Shown piece after piece: positions 1-7,814 of a stretch of DNA of 34,925 bases (position 1 is its first letter; every line of letters starts with the position of its first letter). This DNA comes from an uncultured Dorea sp. (GTDB taxonomy: Bacteria > Bacillota_A > Clostridia > Lachnospirales > Lachnospiraceae): NCBI GenBank assembly GCA_910579015.1, contig CAJTRO010000033.1:1-34925 (forward strand), in the 5' to 3' direction. The position numbers were made by a program, and so were the translations under genes. Under the pieces are notes generated by a model. The model did not search any database. It worked only from the letters and a program-made list of their open reading frames with translations, and was not told the DNA's origin.

Positions 1-315
1 TCTTTTAACAACACGATCGTGACATTAACGGATGCACAGGGTAATGCTCTTTCATGGGCAAGTGCAGGCGGTCTGGGATTTAGAGGTTCAAGGAAATCTA
101 CTCCTTATGCAGCACAGATGGCGGCTGAGACAGCTGCGAAGGCAGCATTGGTACATGGTCTGAAATCTGTAGACGTTATGGTAAAAGGACCAGGTTCAGG
201 CAGAGAAGCAGCGATCCGTGCCCTTCAGGCATGTGGAATTGACGTAACAAGCATCAAGGACGTTACTCCGGTACCACACAACGGATGCCGTCCGCCAAAA
301 CGCAGGAGAGTGTAG
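1..315 (+). CDS. rpsK: 30S ribosomal protein S11, 5'-truncated by window edge
   Basis: The reading frame is open from base 1 and the stop is at 313-315. About 104 codons are visible of a protein usually near 130 residues, so roughly the first 25 are outside the window. S11 sits on the platform of the small subunit and helps form the mRNA exit region. The visible part carries the S11 core SFNNTIVTLTD, then GGLGFRGSRKSTPYAAQ and the invariant C-terminus VTPVPHNGCRPPKRRRV. An in-frame GTG at 19 is internal and is not the start. It is followed by rpsD, rpoA and rplQ, the usual alpha-operon order in Bacillota. Identity is certain; only the start is missing. Confidence 0.97.
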   Translation, partial: SFNNTIVTLTDAQGNALSWASAGGLGFRGSRKSTPYAAQMAAETAAKAALVHGLKSVDVMVKGPGSGREAAIRALQACGIDVTSIKDVTPVPHNGCRPPKRRRV

Positions 316-323
316 GCATAAAA

Positions 324-448
324 ATCTTAGCGAGGTATTTTCGAGCTTAGATTTTTAGCCGTTCTTCGGACGCAGGAGGAAGAACATCAACAGATCTTAG
401 CGAGGTACTTTCGAGCTTAGATTTTTAGCCGTTCTTCGGACGAAGAAC
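324..448 (+). repeat. Two-copy 70-bp-period repeat in the rpsK-rpsD spacer
   Basis: A unit of about 49 bp occurs at 324-372 and again at 394-442, differing at one base (337 t, 407 c), with a 70-bp period. Each copy ends in a small inverted repeat, gttcttc with gaagaac: 361-367 with 379-385 in copy 1 (11-nt loop) and 431-437 with 442-448 in copy 2 (4-nt loop). Upstream of this, aaaatct and agatttt (321-327, 347-353) could pair in copy 1. It fills most of an unusually long (174 bp) spacer inside a ribosomal operon, immediately before rpsD. It could be an RNA processing or partial attenuation element, or an S4 autoregulatory leader; this is inference. Confidence 0.7.
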
Positions 449-489
449 ATCCTTAGCATGTAGCAGAGAATATAGGAGGAAAATATAAC

Positions 490-1083
490 ATGGCAGTGAA
501 CAGAGTTCCGGTCCTTAAGAGATGCAGATCCCTTGGAATGGATCCGGTATATTTAGGGATTGACAAGAAGTCTAACAGGCAGTTGAAGAGATCCAATAGA
601 AAGATGAGCGAGTATGGTCTCCAGTTACGTGAGAAGCAGAAAGCCAAATTCATCTATGGTGTGTTAGAGAAGCCTTTCAGAAACTACTTTGAGAAGGCTC
701 AGCGCATGAGCGGTATGACAGGTGAGAACCTGATGAGACTGCTTGAGACAAGATTAGACAACGTAGTGTTCCGTCTTGGACTTGCAAGGACAAGACGTGA
801 GGCAAGACAGATTGTTGACCATAAGCATGTTCTTGTGAATGGCAGGCAGATCAACATTCCGTCTTATCTGGTCAGCGCAGGCGATGTGATCGAGATTAAG
901 GAAAAGCATAAGAGTTCTCCGAGATATAAAGGAATCGTAGAGATTACGGGAGGACGTCTGGTTCCGGAGTGGCTTGAGGCCGATCTTGAGAACCTTAAAG
1001 GAACAGTAAAGGAGCTTCCAAGACGCGAAGTGATTGACGTTCCTGTAGATGAGATGTTGATTGTCGAGCTGTATTCCAAATAA
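490..1083 (+). CDS. rpsD: 30S ribosomal protein S4
   Basis: S4 nucleates small-subunit assembly by binding the 5' domain of 16S rRNA. The 197-residue product begins MAVNRVPVLKRCRSLG and has the S4 N-terminal domain (about 1-90), then an S4 RNA-binding domain (about 87-150) containing RLDNVVFRLGLARTRREARQ and HKHVLVNGRQINIPSY. It has one N-terminal Cys rather than the four zinc-ligand Cys of C+ S4 proteins, so it is the zinc-free form. The ATG at 490 has an AGGAGG at 475-480. The gene lies 30 bp before rpoA. In E. coli and B. subtilis S4 is an autoregulator of its own mRNA, which makes the repeated spacer upstream relevant, although no known leader fold was recognised. Confidence 0.97.
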   Translation: MAVNRVPVLKRCRSLGMDPVYLGIDKKSNRQLKRSNRKMSEYGLQLREKQKAKFIYGVLEKPFRNYFEKAQRMSGMTGENLMRLLETRLDNVVFRLGLARTRREARQIVDHKHVLVNGRQINIPSYLVSAGDVIEIKEKHKSSPRYKGIVEITGGRLVPEWLEADLENLKGTVKELPRREVIDVPVDEMLIVELYSK

Positions 1084-1113
1084 TAACCCGTAACACCACA
1101 GGAGGTGGACTTA

Positions 1114-2073
1114 GTGTTTGATTTTAATAAACCCAATATCGAAATAACTGAGATTTCAGAAGATAAGAAATATGGAAGATTTGTTGTTGAGCCTCTTGAG
1201 AGAGGGTATGGTACAACATTAGGAAATTCTCTGAGAAGAATCATGCTGTCTTCACTGCCTGGCGCTGCGATCAGTCAGGTGAAGATTGACGGGGTTCTGC
1301 ATGAGTTCAGTTCTATTCCGGGTGTTAAGGAAGACGTTACTGAGATTATCATGAATCTGAAGTCCCTGGCTATCAAGAATACGTCCGAGACAGATGAGCC
1401 GAAGACGGCTTACATCGAATTCGAAGGAGAAGGCGTTGTAACGGCTGCGGACATCCAGGTAGACCAGGATATTGAGATCATGAATCCGGAGACAGTTATC
1501 GCAACATTGAATGGCGGGGCGGACAGCAAGCTTTATATGGAGCTGACCATCACGAAGGGCAGAGGCTATGTAAGCGCTGACAAGAATAAGAACGACGAAT
1601 TGCCGATTGCGGTGATTCCGATTGATTCTATTTACACCCCCGTGGAGCGTGTCAATCTCATGGTTGAGAACACACGTGTTGGACAGATTACAGACTTTGA
1701 CAAATTAACGTTAGATGTATATACCAATGGTACACTGCTTCCGGACGAAGCAGTCAGCCTTGCCGCGAAGGTATTGAGCGAGCATCTGAAGCTCTTCATC
1801 GACCTTTCCGAGGTGGCTCAGGCCGCAGAGGTTATGATCGAGAAAGAGGATGACGAGAAGGAGAAGGTTCTTGAGATGAGTATCGACGAGCTTGAATTGT
1901 CAGTTCGTTCGTACAACTGTCTGAAGAGAGCCGGGATCAATACAGTCGAGGAGCTGACGAACAGGACGCCGGAAGATATGATGAAGGTACGGAATCTTGG
2001 ACGGAAGTCTTTGGAGGAAGTGCTTGCGAAATTAGATGAACTGGGCCTGGGATTGAGCAGAGGCGAGGAATAA
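1114..2073 (+). CDS. rpoA: DNA-directed RNA polymerase subunit alpha
   Basis: Alpha dimerises to nucleate RNA polymerase assembly, and its C-terminal domain contacts promoter UP elements and activators. The 319-residue product has the N-terminal assembly domain (GYGTTLGNSLRRIMLSSLPG near residues 30-50) and the C-terminal domain (NCLKRAGINTVEELTNRT and RNLGRKSLEEVLAKL). I start it at GTG 1114 (MFDFNKPNIEI): AGGAGGT at 1100-1106 gives proper spacing, whereas the longer in-frame GTG at 1105 lies inside that Shine-Dalgarno sequence. An acidic stretch (EKEDDEKEK) links the two domains. It is co-transcribed with rpsD and rplQ. Confidence 0.97.
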   Translation: MFDFNKPNIEITEISEDKKYGRFVVEPLERGYGTTLGNSLRRIMLSSLPGAAISQVKIDGVLHEFSSIPGVKEDVTEIIMNLKSLAIKNTSETDEPKTAYIEFEGEGVVTAADIQVDQDIEIMNPETVIATLNGGADSKLYMELTITKGRGYVSADKNKNDELPIAVIPIDSIYTPVERVNLMVENTRVGQITDFDKLTLDVYTNGTLLPDEAVSLAAKVLSEHLKLFIDLSEVAQAAEVMIEKEDDEKEKVLEMSIDELELSVRSYNCLKRAGINTVEELTNRTPEDMMKVRNLGRKSLEEVLAKLDELGLGLSRGEE

Positions 2074-2115
2074 TTGCTTCGCCCCTCCCAAGGCCGGGAA
2101 GAATATGCCTTCTGC

Positions 2116-2170
2116 CAGTAAGCCCGACGAGCATGGCAGAGCATTTGGCTAGTAAGCCCGAAGAAGCATA
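2116..2170 (+). repeat. Two-copy agtaagcccga repeat in the rpoA-rplQ spacer
   Basis: The spacer between rpoA and rplQ (2074-2200) contains agtaagcccgacgagcat at 2117-2134 and agtaagcccgaagaagcat at 2151-2169, about 34 bp apart. Like the rpsK-rpsD spacer, it shows a repeated segment just before a ribosomal protein gene. No function is recognised. Confidence 0.5.
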
Positions 2171-2200
2171 ACCAAGTGTAATAGATGGAGGATTAGAGAG

Positions 2201-2737
2201 ATGGCAAAGTATAGAAAACTCGGCAGAACATCCAGCCAGAGAAAAGCATTACTGAGAAACCAGGTAACAGCATTGATCAATCACGGCAAGATTGTTACCA
2301 CAGAGGCTAAGGCAAAGGAGATCCGCAAGATTGCAGAAGGTCTTATTGCAAAGGCTGTCAAGGAGAAGGATAACTTCGAAGAGGTTACGGTAAAGGCTAA
2401 GGTTGCCCGCAAGGACAAGGATGGCAAGAGAGTAAAAGAGGTTGTAGACGGCAAGAAAGTAACCGTATACGACGAAGTAGAGAAGAAGATCAAGAAGGAT
2501 AAGCCAAGCAGACTGCACGCACGCCGTCAGATGCTTAAGGTGCTGTATCCTGTAAAGGACGTACCGGCAACACCGGCAGGAAGAAAGAAGAACACGAAGA
2601 ACGTGGACCTCGTTGCGAAGCTCTTCGATGAGATTGCACCGAAGTATGAGAACCGTCACGGCGGTTACACAAGAATCGTGAAGATCGGACAGCGCAAGGG
2701 AGACGGCGCTATGGAAGTTCTGATCGAGCTGGTATAA
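2201..2737 (+). CDS. rplQ: 50S ribosomal protein L17 with lysine-rich insertion
   Basis: L17 lines the peptide exit tunnel region of the large subunit. The N-terminus MAKYRKLGRTSSQRKALLRN and the C-terminus HGGYTRIVKIGQRKGDGA are classic L17. At 178 residues it is about 50-60 longer than the usual 112-130. The extra length is mainly a Lys/Glu/Val-rich block at about residues 59-103, plus a short extra piece at 118-134 (VKDVPATPAGRKK region). From memory, similar enlarged L17 proteins occur in Lachnospiraceae. The ATG at 2201 follows GGAGG at 2189-2193. It is the last gene of the alpha operon and is followed by a hairpin terminator. Confidence 0.96.
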   Translation: MAKYRKLGRTSSQRKALLRNQVTALINHGKIVTTEAKAKEIRKIAEGLIAKAVKEKDNFEEVTVKAKVARKDKDGKRVKEVVDGKKVTVYDEVEKKIKKDKPSRLHARRQMLKVLYPVKDVPATPAGRKKNTKNVDLVAKLFDEIAPKYENRHGGYTRIVKIGQRKGDGAMEVLIELV

Positions 2738-2764
2738 TATAATCGTATATTATGATCTGAATAG

Positions 2765-2803
2765 AAAGACGTACTCTGATTCGATGAAGAGTACGTCTTT
2801 TAG
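2765..2803 (+). terminator. Rho-independent terminator of the alpha operon
   Basis: A perfect 13-bp stem, 2765-2777 (aaagacgtactct) with 2788-2800 (agagtacgtcttt), encloses a 10-nt loop and ends in a short T tract. It lies 27 bp after rplQ and before the convergent ATPase gene, so it may serve both strands. Confidence 0.88.
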
Positions 2804-2835
2804 TTGTACTATCGTTTGTTATACAGTTATTTCAA

Positions 2836-4017
2836 CTATCCGCTTTCCCTGGATAGACTAGTCGGGAAATATGGTTTGCCTTCTTTCAGTATTTCTCGTG
2901 AGAGATAGAACTGGTACAGATGCATTTCAAATATACGGTTGGCAATGATAGTCTTTCCGTCAGACTCCTTCAGGAATCCAAACATCGTGCCGATATTTAT
3001 GGCCGCATTGTATGCATTAAACGCATATTCCATGCCATTAAACAGTATATTGGGAAGAAGAATATCTAATTCAGGGTATTCTGCCAGATGCTTGATCATA
3101 TCGTCAAATAACGTGTTCGGTTTGCGAAGCAGTATCCCCGCGGCATCTGCGATGCCTTCCCGCGTCCAGGCTGTTTTCAGAGAGGAGCCCGGCTTCTGTG
3201 AAACGATCTCGTCAGTCAGTTTACAAATCCTGGAAACCAGATAAGGATATCCGGATGTATAATCGTAGATCAACCCGGAGATCATCTGGATATCCATACC
3301 TATGCGGGCATCACGTTCATAATCGGCAAGCATCCCTCCGATGTCCTGTGGAGAAAAACTCATATCCACATTAAAATCCGCGGCAATATTCCAGGGACTA
3401 TTATACTGATGTTCCAATTCTTCTCGGATTTTTAGTTTCAGGTTCTTAATGTCGTAGACACCTGCCAGTATAACGGACTGAAAGGTTGGGATTTCCGTTC
3501 TGACCAGATATTTGCTTCTCAGCAGGCCGAGAAAATTCAGGAAAATCTCATAGTTTCCCCCCTGATCCACCTCATCAATAATTAAAACCAGAGGCTTATC
3601 TGCCATGACACACAGATCTGAAATGAAATCCGATAATTTCCAAAAAGGCGTCTCAGAAAAGTTGTCTTCGGATCTCTTCCTGCATTCTTCTGTCATCTCG
3701 ATGGAGATACCAGTCTGTTGGCTATACTTTAATGAATTGTATAGTAAACGGAGGAAATATTTACTGAAAATATTTTCATCCGAAAATGCGTCTCTTCCCA
3801 TACCTTCGAAACTGATTGATATCACGGCATAAGTGTCTGATAATGTCTTTTTGAGGCACGCCAGAGTGGTTGTTTTACCATATTGCCGGGCCCTGTTTAT
3901 CGTAAAATACTCCCCGCGGTCGACAAGCTTGCGGATTTCTTTCAGCCGGCTTTTAATATCTACCATGTAATGCATCTCTGGTATACATATACCGGTAACG
4001 TTAAATCGTTTCTCCAT
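2836..4017 (-). CDS. AAA-like ATPase domain protein, function unknown
   Basis: A 393-residue protein of the AAA-like class common in Lachnospiraceae and Bacteroidota (it resembles the Pfam AAA-like group). The P-loop region is NRARQYGKTTT near residues 44-54; the first Gly expected in GxxxxGKT is absent although GKT is kept. A clear Walker B, LVLIIDEVDQ, lies near 143-152. The C-terminal half is helical, and no PD-(D/E)XK nuclease tail like that of related AAA-ATPase-like proteins is seen. The start at 4017 is preceded on the minus strand by AAAGGAGC. It stands alone, convergent with rplQ and divergent from the hydrogenase genes. Substrate and role are not known; relatives are often suspected of host interaction or defence, but nothing here proves that. 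Confidence 0.8.
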   Translation of the reverse strand: MEKRFNVTGICIPEMHYMVDIKSRLKEIRKLVDRGEYFTINRARQYGKTTTLACLKKTLSDTYAVISISFEGMGRDAFSDENIFSKYFLRLLYNSLKYSQQTGISIEMTEECRKRSEDNFSETPFWKLSDFISDLCVMADKPLVLIIDEVDQGGNYEIFLNFLGLLRSKYLVRTEIPTFQSVILAGVYDIKNLKLKIREELEHQYNSPWNIAADFNVDMSFSPQDIGGMLADYERDARIGMDIQMISGLIYDYTSGYPYLVSRICKLTDEIVSQKPGSSLKTAWTREGIADAAGILLRKPNTLFDDMIKHLAEYPELDILLPNILFNGMEYAFNAYNAAINIGTMFGFLKESDGKTIIANRIFEMHLYQFYLSREILKEGKPYFPTSLSRESG

Positions 4018-4076
4018 GCCATCGGCTCCTTTCAGACGTATGTTGTTCCCTTTGGTTTGTTTCTCTGCCTGTTCCT

Positions 4077-4105
4077 ATTATATGAAATTCTGTGCATTTA
4101 TGCAA
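4077..4105 (-). promoter_or_regulatory. Sigma-A-type promoter for the AAA-like ATPase gene
   Basis: Read on the minus strand: -35 TTGCAT (4100-4105), 17-nt spacer, -10 TATAAT (4077-4082). It lies about 60 bp before the start codon. Confidence 0.65.
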
Positions 4106-4118
4106 GATTCACATGGCT

Positions 4119-4164
4119 TGTTAAAATATTGTCGTTAAAATAATGTCATATGTGTTAAATATTC
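4119..4164 (+). repeat. Short AT-rich direct repeats upstream of the hydrogenase operon
   Basis: Two adjacent 14-bp copies, tgttaaaatattgt (4119-4132) and cgttaaaataatgt (4133-4146), are followed by a degenerate third, tgttaaatattct (4152-4164). They lie just upstream of the predicted promoter of the hydrogenase pair. TTGTTAA resembles a half-site of the clostridial Rex operator, but the inverted second half is missing, so a redox-regulator site is only a possibility. Confidence 0.45.
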
Positions 4165-4181
4165 TACTTATCTCAAATATA

Positions 4182-4210
4182 CTTACAAATAGTCTGAAAA
4201 GTGTTATAAT
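4182..4210 (+). promoter_or_regulatory. Predicted promoter of the hydrogenase operon
   Basis: -35 cttaca (4182-4187), 17-nt spacer and a perfect -10 tataat (4205-4210), about 50 bp before the ATG at 4261. Confidence 0.65.
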
Positions 4211-4260
4211 AATAGAACTGCAAACTATGTAGAAATATGTGAGAAAAGTGAGGTTAAGTC

Positions 4261-6093
4261 ATGAGTAGACTAGAGATTGACTCGCCCAAAAGAGCCAGGA
4301 TAGTTATGGAAGAGCTATACAAGGATTTGGAGCGGAGAATTGAATCCAGTCCTCCGGGACTCTGCCCGGTGGATATGTCGCGTGCGTTTCTGGAATTGTG
4401 CCACGCACAGACTTGTGGAAAGTGTGTTCCCTGCCGTATCGGTCTGGGACAGCTGAATCATTTTATCAAGGATGTTCTTGACGGCAAGGCGACAATGGAG
4501 ACTTTGGATATTATGGAACAGACAGCTCTGTCAATCATGGAGTCCGCCGACTGCGCTATCGGATATGAGGCGGCGCATATGGTATATAAGGGACTGATCG
4601 GATACCGTGATGACTATGAGGAGCATATCCGGAACGGACGCTGTACCTGTACATACAGCCAGCCTGTACCTTGTGTATCCCTGTGCCCGGCCCATGTGGA
4701 TATACCAGGATATATTGCGCTGGTAAGAGAAGGAAGGTATGCGGATGCGATCCGGCTGATCCGTAAGGATAATCCGTTCCCGACAACCTGTGGTTTCATC
4801 TGCGAGCATCCATGCGAGGCGCGATGCAGGCGCAACATGGTAGACGATTCTATCAACATCCGCGGGCTTAAGCGCGTTGCCGCTGATTTCGCAGGAGAGG
4901 TAGATCCGCCGGTATGCGCTCCGTCCACAGGGAAGAAGATCGCGGTTCTCGGAGGTGGTCCGGGAGGCTTAAGCGCGGCATATTATCTCCAGCTGATGGG
5001 GCATCAGGCGACGGTATATGAGATGCTTCCGAAGCTTGGCGGAATGCTGCGTTACGGGATCCCGAACTATCGTCTGCCAAAGGACCGTCTGGAAGAGGAT
5101 GTCAATGCAATCCTTAAGACAGGCGTTGAGGTGAAGCACGGACTGAAGATCGGCCAGGACATCACCATCCAGGAATTAAGAAATCAGTATGACGCGGTGC
5201 TGATCACAATAGGTGCGAGTACGGACAAGAAGATGGGACTGGAGGGAGAAGATGCGGACGGCGTACTCTCTGCGGTACAGTTCTTAAGGAATGTGGGAAG
5301 AAACGAGATCATGGATCTGTCCGGCAAGGAAGTCGCAGTCATCGGCGGCGGCAATGTATCCATGGACGCCGTGCGTACAGCAAAGCGTCTTGGCGCAAAG
5401 AAGGTAAGTATTGTATACAGAAGAAGAGTTGCAGATATGACGGCCCTTCCAGGCGAGATAGAAGGGGCTGTTGCAGAAGGGATAGAGCTTCAGACACTGA
5501 AGGCGCCGTCTTCACTCAAGGTGAACGAAGCGAACCACATAGAAGGAATCTATGTAAAGCCTCAGATGGTCAGCGCGATCCGCGACGGCAGGGCAAGCAT
5601 CAAGCCTACCGGAGAAGAGGATATTTACATACCATGCGATATATTGATTGTTGCGATTGGACAGAATATCGAGACACGCCATTTTGAAGAGGCAGGAATC
5701 CCGATTGAGAGAGGCAAGATCCTTACCAAGAGCACTGGTGCGTTCGAGAATATGCCCGGCGTATTCGCGGGAGGCGACTGTGCGAGCGGGCCGGCGTCTG
5801 TTATCAAGGCGATCGCGGCGGCGAAGGTAGTTGCGGCCAATATCGACGAGTATCTGGGATATCATCATGAGATCTCCTGTGATGTGGAGATCCCGGAGGC
5901 ACGTCTGGACGACCGTACTCCTTGTGGAAGAGTGAACCTGACAGAGCGCGAGGCCTGTGAGAGAGTCTGTGATTTCGAAGGAGTAGAGAACTGCATGACC
6001 GAGAAGGAAGCAAAGCAGGAGGCGGGAAGATGCCTGCGCTGCGATCATTTCGGCTATGGGATATTTAAAGGAGGCAGAGAGAAATTATGGTAA
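4261..6093 (+). CDS. NuoF-cluster/GltD-like flavoprotein partner of the [FeFe] hydrogenase
   Basis: A 610-residue multi-cofactor electron-transfer protein. Residues 40-115 match the 4Fe-4S-binding C-terminal domain of NuoF/HydB (C52-x2-C55-x2-C58 and C98), but the NADH/FMN-binding part of NuoF is absent. Residues 126-210 match the iron-sulfur domain of glutamate synthase small chain and dihydropyrimidine dehydrogenase (C130, C138, C142, and C177, C181, C185, C189). Residues 225-530 form the flavoprotein: an FAD dinucleotide motif GGGPGG (231-236), a second pyridine-nucleotide motif GGGNVSMDA (362-370) and the closing VFAGGDCASGPASV. The tail has further Cys (C555, C566, C570, C578, C591, C594). 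It overlaps the hydrogenase gene by 7 nt, implying a complex. It probably passes electrons between NAD(P)H and the hydrogenase; this matches the glutamate-synthase-linked arrangement called group A2 in hydrogenase classification. Nucleotide specificity and any bifurcation are unknown. Confidence 0.88.
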   Translation: MSRLEIDSPKRARIVMEELYKDLERRIESSPPGLCPVDMSRAFLELCHAQTCGKCVPCRIGLGQLNHFIKDVLDGKATMETLDIMEQTALSIMESADCAIGYEAAHMVYKGLIGYRDDYEEHIRNGRCTCTYSQPVPCVSLCPAHVDIPGYIALVREGRYADAIRLIRKDNPFPTTCGFICEHPCEARCRRNMVDDSINIRGLKRVAADFAGEVDPPVCAPSTGKKIAVLGGGPGGLSAAYYLQLMGHQATVYEMLPKLGGMLRYGIPNYRLPKDRLEEDVNAILKTGVEVKHGLKIGQDITIQELRNQYDAVLITIGASTDKKMGLEGEDADGVLSAVQFLRNVGRNEIMDLSGKEVAVIGGGNVSMDAVRTAKRLGAKKVSIVYRRRVADMTALPGEIEGAVAEGIELQTLKAPSSLKVNEANHIEGIYVKPQMVSAIRDGRASIKPTGEEDIYIPCDILIVAIGQNIETRHFEEAGIPIERGKILTKSTGAFENMPGVFAGGDCASGPASVIKAIAAAKVVAANIDEYLGYHHEISCDVEIPEARLDDRTPCGRVNLTEREACERVCDFEGVENCMTEKEAKQEAGRCLRCDHFGYGIFKGGREKLW

Positions 6094-7814
6094 ATCTTAT
6101 GATTGATGGAAAGCAGATATCCGTAAAAGAAAATACTACCATTATGGAGGCTGCCGCTCAGAACGGGATTCCGATCCCCAAGTTATGTTATCTTAAAGGC
6201 ATCAACGAGATTGCCGCCTGTCGTGTATGCGTGGTTGAACTGGAAGGTAAGGAGAAGCTCATTACCTCCTGTAACAATGTGGCAGAAGAGGGCATGGTGA
6301 TCTATACCAACAGTCCGAAGGTACGCCGTCACAGGAGGACGACGGTGGAGCTTATCCTGTCTCAGCATGACTGCCAGTGCGTAAGCTGTGCGAGGAGCGG
6401 AAATTGCAGTCTGCAATCTGTGGCGAACGATCTGAATATCCTGGATATTCCGTATAAGACCATGCTGGAGAGACAGCCGTGGGATAAGAAGTTCCCGCTG
6501 ATACGTGATTCTTCCAAGTGCATCAAGTGTATGCGGTGCGTGCAGGTCTGTGAGAAGGTTCAGGGGCTCGGCGTATGGGATGTGGAAGGCACAGGATCGC
6601 GGACGACTGTGAATGTGGCGGGACACAAGAGCATCCGGGAGGCAGACTGTGCGCTGTGCGGCCAGTGCATTACCCACTGTCCGGTTGGTGCGCTCAGAGA
6701 ACGGGACGATACGGAGAAGGTATGGAACGCGATTGAGGATAAGAACAAGACGGTGGTCGTACAGGTTGCCCCTGCGGTACGTGCGGCATGGGGAGAAGAG
6801 CTTGGCCTGAAGCCTGAGGAGGCGACAGTCGGCAAGATTCTGGATGCATGTAAGAGAATGGGAGCGGATTATGTGTTTGATACTACATTTTCCGCAGACC
6901 TTACCATCATGGAGGAAGGAACGGAGTTTCTTAAGCGTTTCACGGAAGGAGAGCTCAAGGAGCGTCCGATGTTCACGTCATGCTGTCCGGGATGGATCCG
7001 TTTCATCAAGTCACAGTTCCCGCATCTGGTGAGACAGCTGTCTACGGCCAAGTCTCCGCAGCAGATGTTCGGCGCCGCCATGAAGACTTATTTTGCAGAG
7101 AAGATCGGGGTATCTCCGGAGCAGATCTATACCGTGTCTGTGATGCCTTGCGTTGCGAAGAAGGGCGAGCGTGAGATGGAGCTGTTCTACGGCGAGTACG
7201 CCGGACATGATATTGACGCTGTGATCACGACGAGAGAGCTTGTCAAGATGATCCGTTCCGCACATATCCGTCCGGATACATTAGAAGACCGCGCAAGCGA
7301 CCGGCCGATGCAGCAGGGCTCCGGAGCAGGCGTGATCTTTGGAGTGACCGGCGGCGTGATGGAGGCGGCGCTTCGTTCCGCTTATTATCTGCTTAAGAAG
7401 GAGAATCCGCCGGCGGATGCCTTCAAGGCTGTCAGAAGCCCTGAATTCCAGGCAAATGACGGTGTGATAGAGGCGGAATTCGCTATTGATGATGTGAAGG
7501 TAAGGACTGCGGTGGTCAGCGGCCTTGGAAATACGAGGCGTCTTCTTAACCGGATAGAGCGCGGTGAGGTACACTATGATTTCGTGGAAGTTATGGCGTG
7601 TCCGGGAGGCTGTGTCGGAGGCGGAGGCCAGCCGATCCATGACGGAGAAGAACTGGCGTTTGAGCGCGGACAGAACCTGTACTATCTGGACGAGGGCGCA
7701 CAGCTTCGGTTCTCACATGAGAATGAGGATATACTTGCGATGTATGAGGAGTATTTCGAGAAGCCGATGTCGCACAAGGCACATATGCTGTTACATACGG
7801 AGCATGAAAGATAG
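6087..7814 (+). CDS. hydA: [FeFe] hydrogenase, M3-type catalytic subunit
   Basis: A 575-residue cytoplasmic iron hydrogenase interconverting H2 with protons and electrons. Domain order is that of Clostridium pasteurianum CpI: N-terminal 2Fe-2S domain (C34, C45, C48, C62), His-ligated 4Fe-4S domain (H94, C98, C101, C107), two 4Fe-4S clusters (C145/148/151/155 and C188/191/194/198), then the H-cluster domain. H-cluster motifs are all present: TSCCPGW (297-303), MPCVAKKGE (353-361), FGVTGGVMEAALR and MACPGGCVGGGG (503-514). Cluster ligands would be C300, C355, C505 and C509, with C299 as the proton relay. All catalytic residues are intact. The ATG lies inside the last codons of the flavoprotein gene. 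The final 11 codons and the stop are part of the first unit of a 32-bp tandem repeat. Maturases HydE, HydF and HydG are not in the window. Confidence 0.96.
   Translation: MVNLMIDGKQISVKENTTIMEAAAQNGIPIPKLCYLKGINEIAACRVCVVELEGKEKLITSCNNVAEEGMVIYTNSPKVRRHRRTTVELILSQHDCQCVSCARSGNCSLQSVANDLNILDIPYKTMLERQPWDKKFPLIRDSSKCIKCMRCVQVCEKVQGLGVWDVEGTGSRTTVNVAGHKSIREADCALCGQCITHCPVGALRERDDTEKVWNAIEDKNKTVVVQVAPAVRAAWGEELGLKPEEATVGKILDACKRMGADYVFDTTFSADLTIMEEGTEFLKRFTEGELKERPMFTSCCPGWIRFIKSQFPHLVRQLSTAKSPQQMFGAAMKTYFAEKIGVSPEQIYTVSVMPCVAKKGEREMELFYGEYAGHDIDAVITTRELVKMIRSAHIRPDTLEDRASDRPMQQGSGAGVIFGVTGGVMEAALRSAYYLLKKENPPADAFKAVRSPEFQANDGVIEAEFAIDDVKVRTAVVSGLGNTRRLLNRIERGEVHYDFVEVMACPGGCVGGGGQPIHDGEELAFERGQNLYYLDEGAQLRFSHENEDILAMYEEYFEKPMSHKAHMLLHTEHER

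Noticed and set aside
1105..1113. Upstream GTG as start of rpoA
   Set aside because: It overlaps the AGGAGGT ribosome site; GTG at 1114 has correct spacing and the conserved MFDF start.
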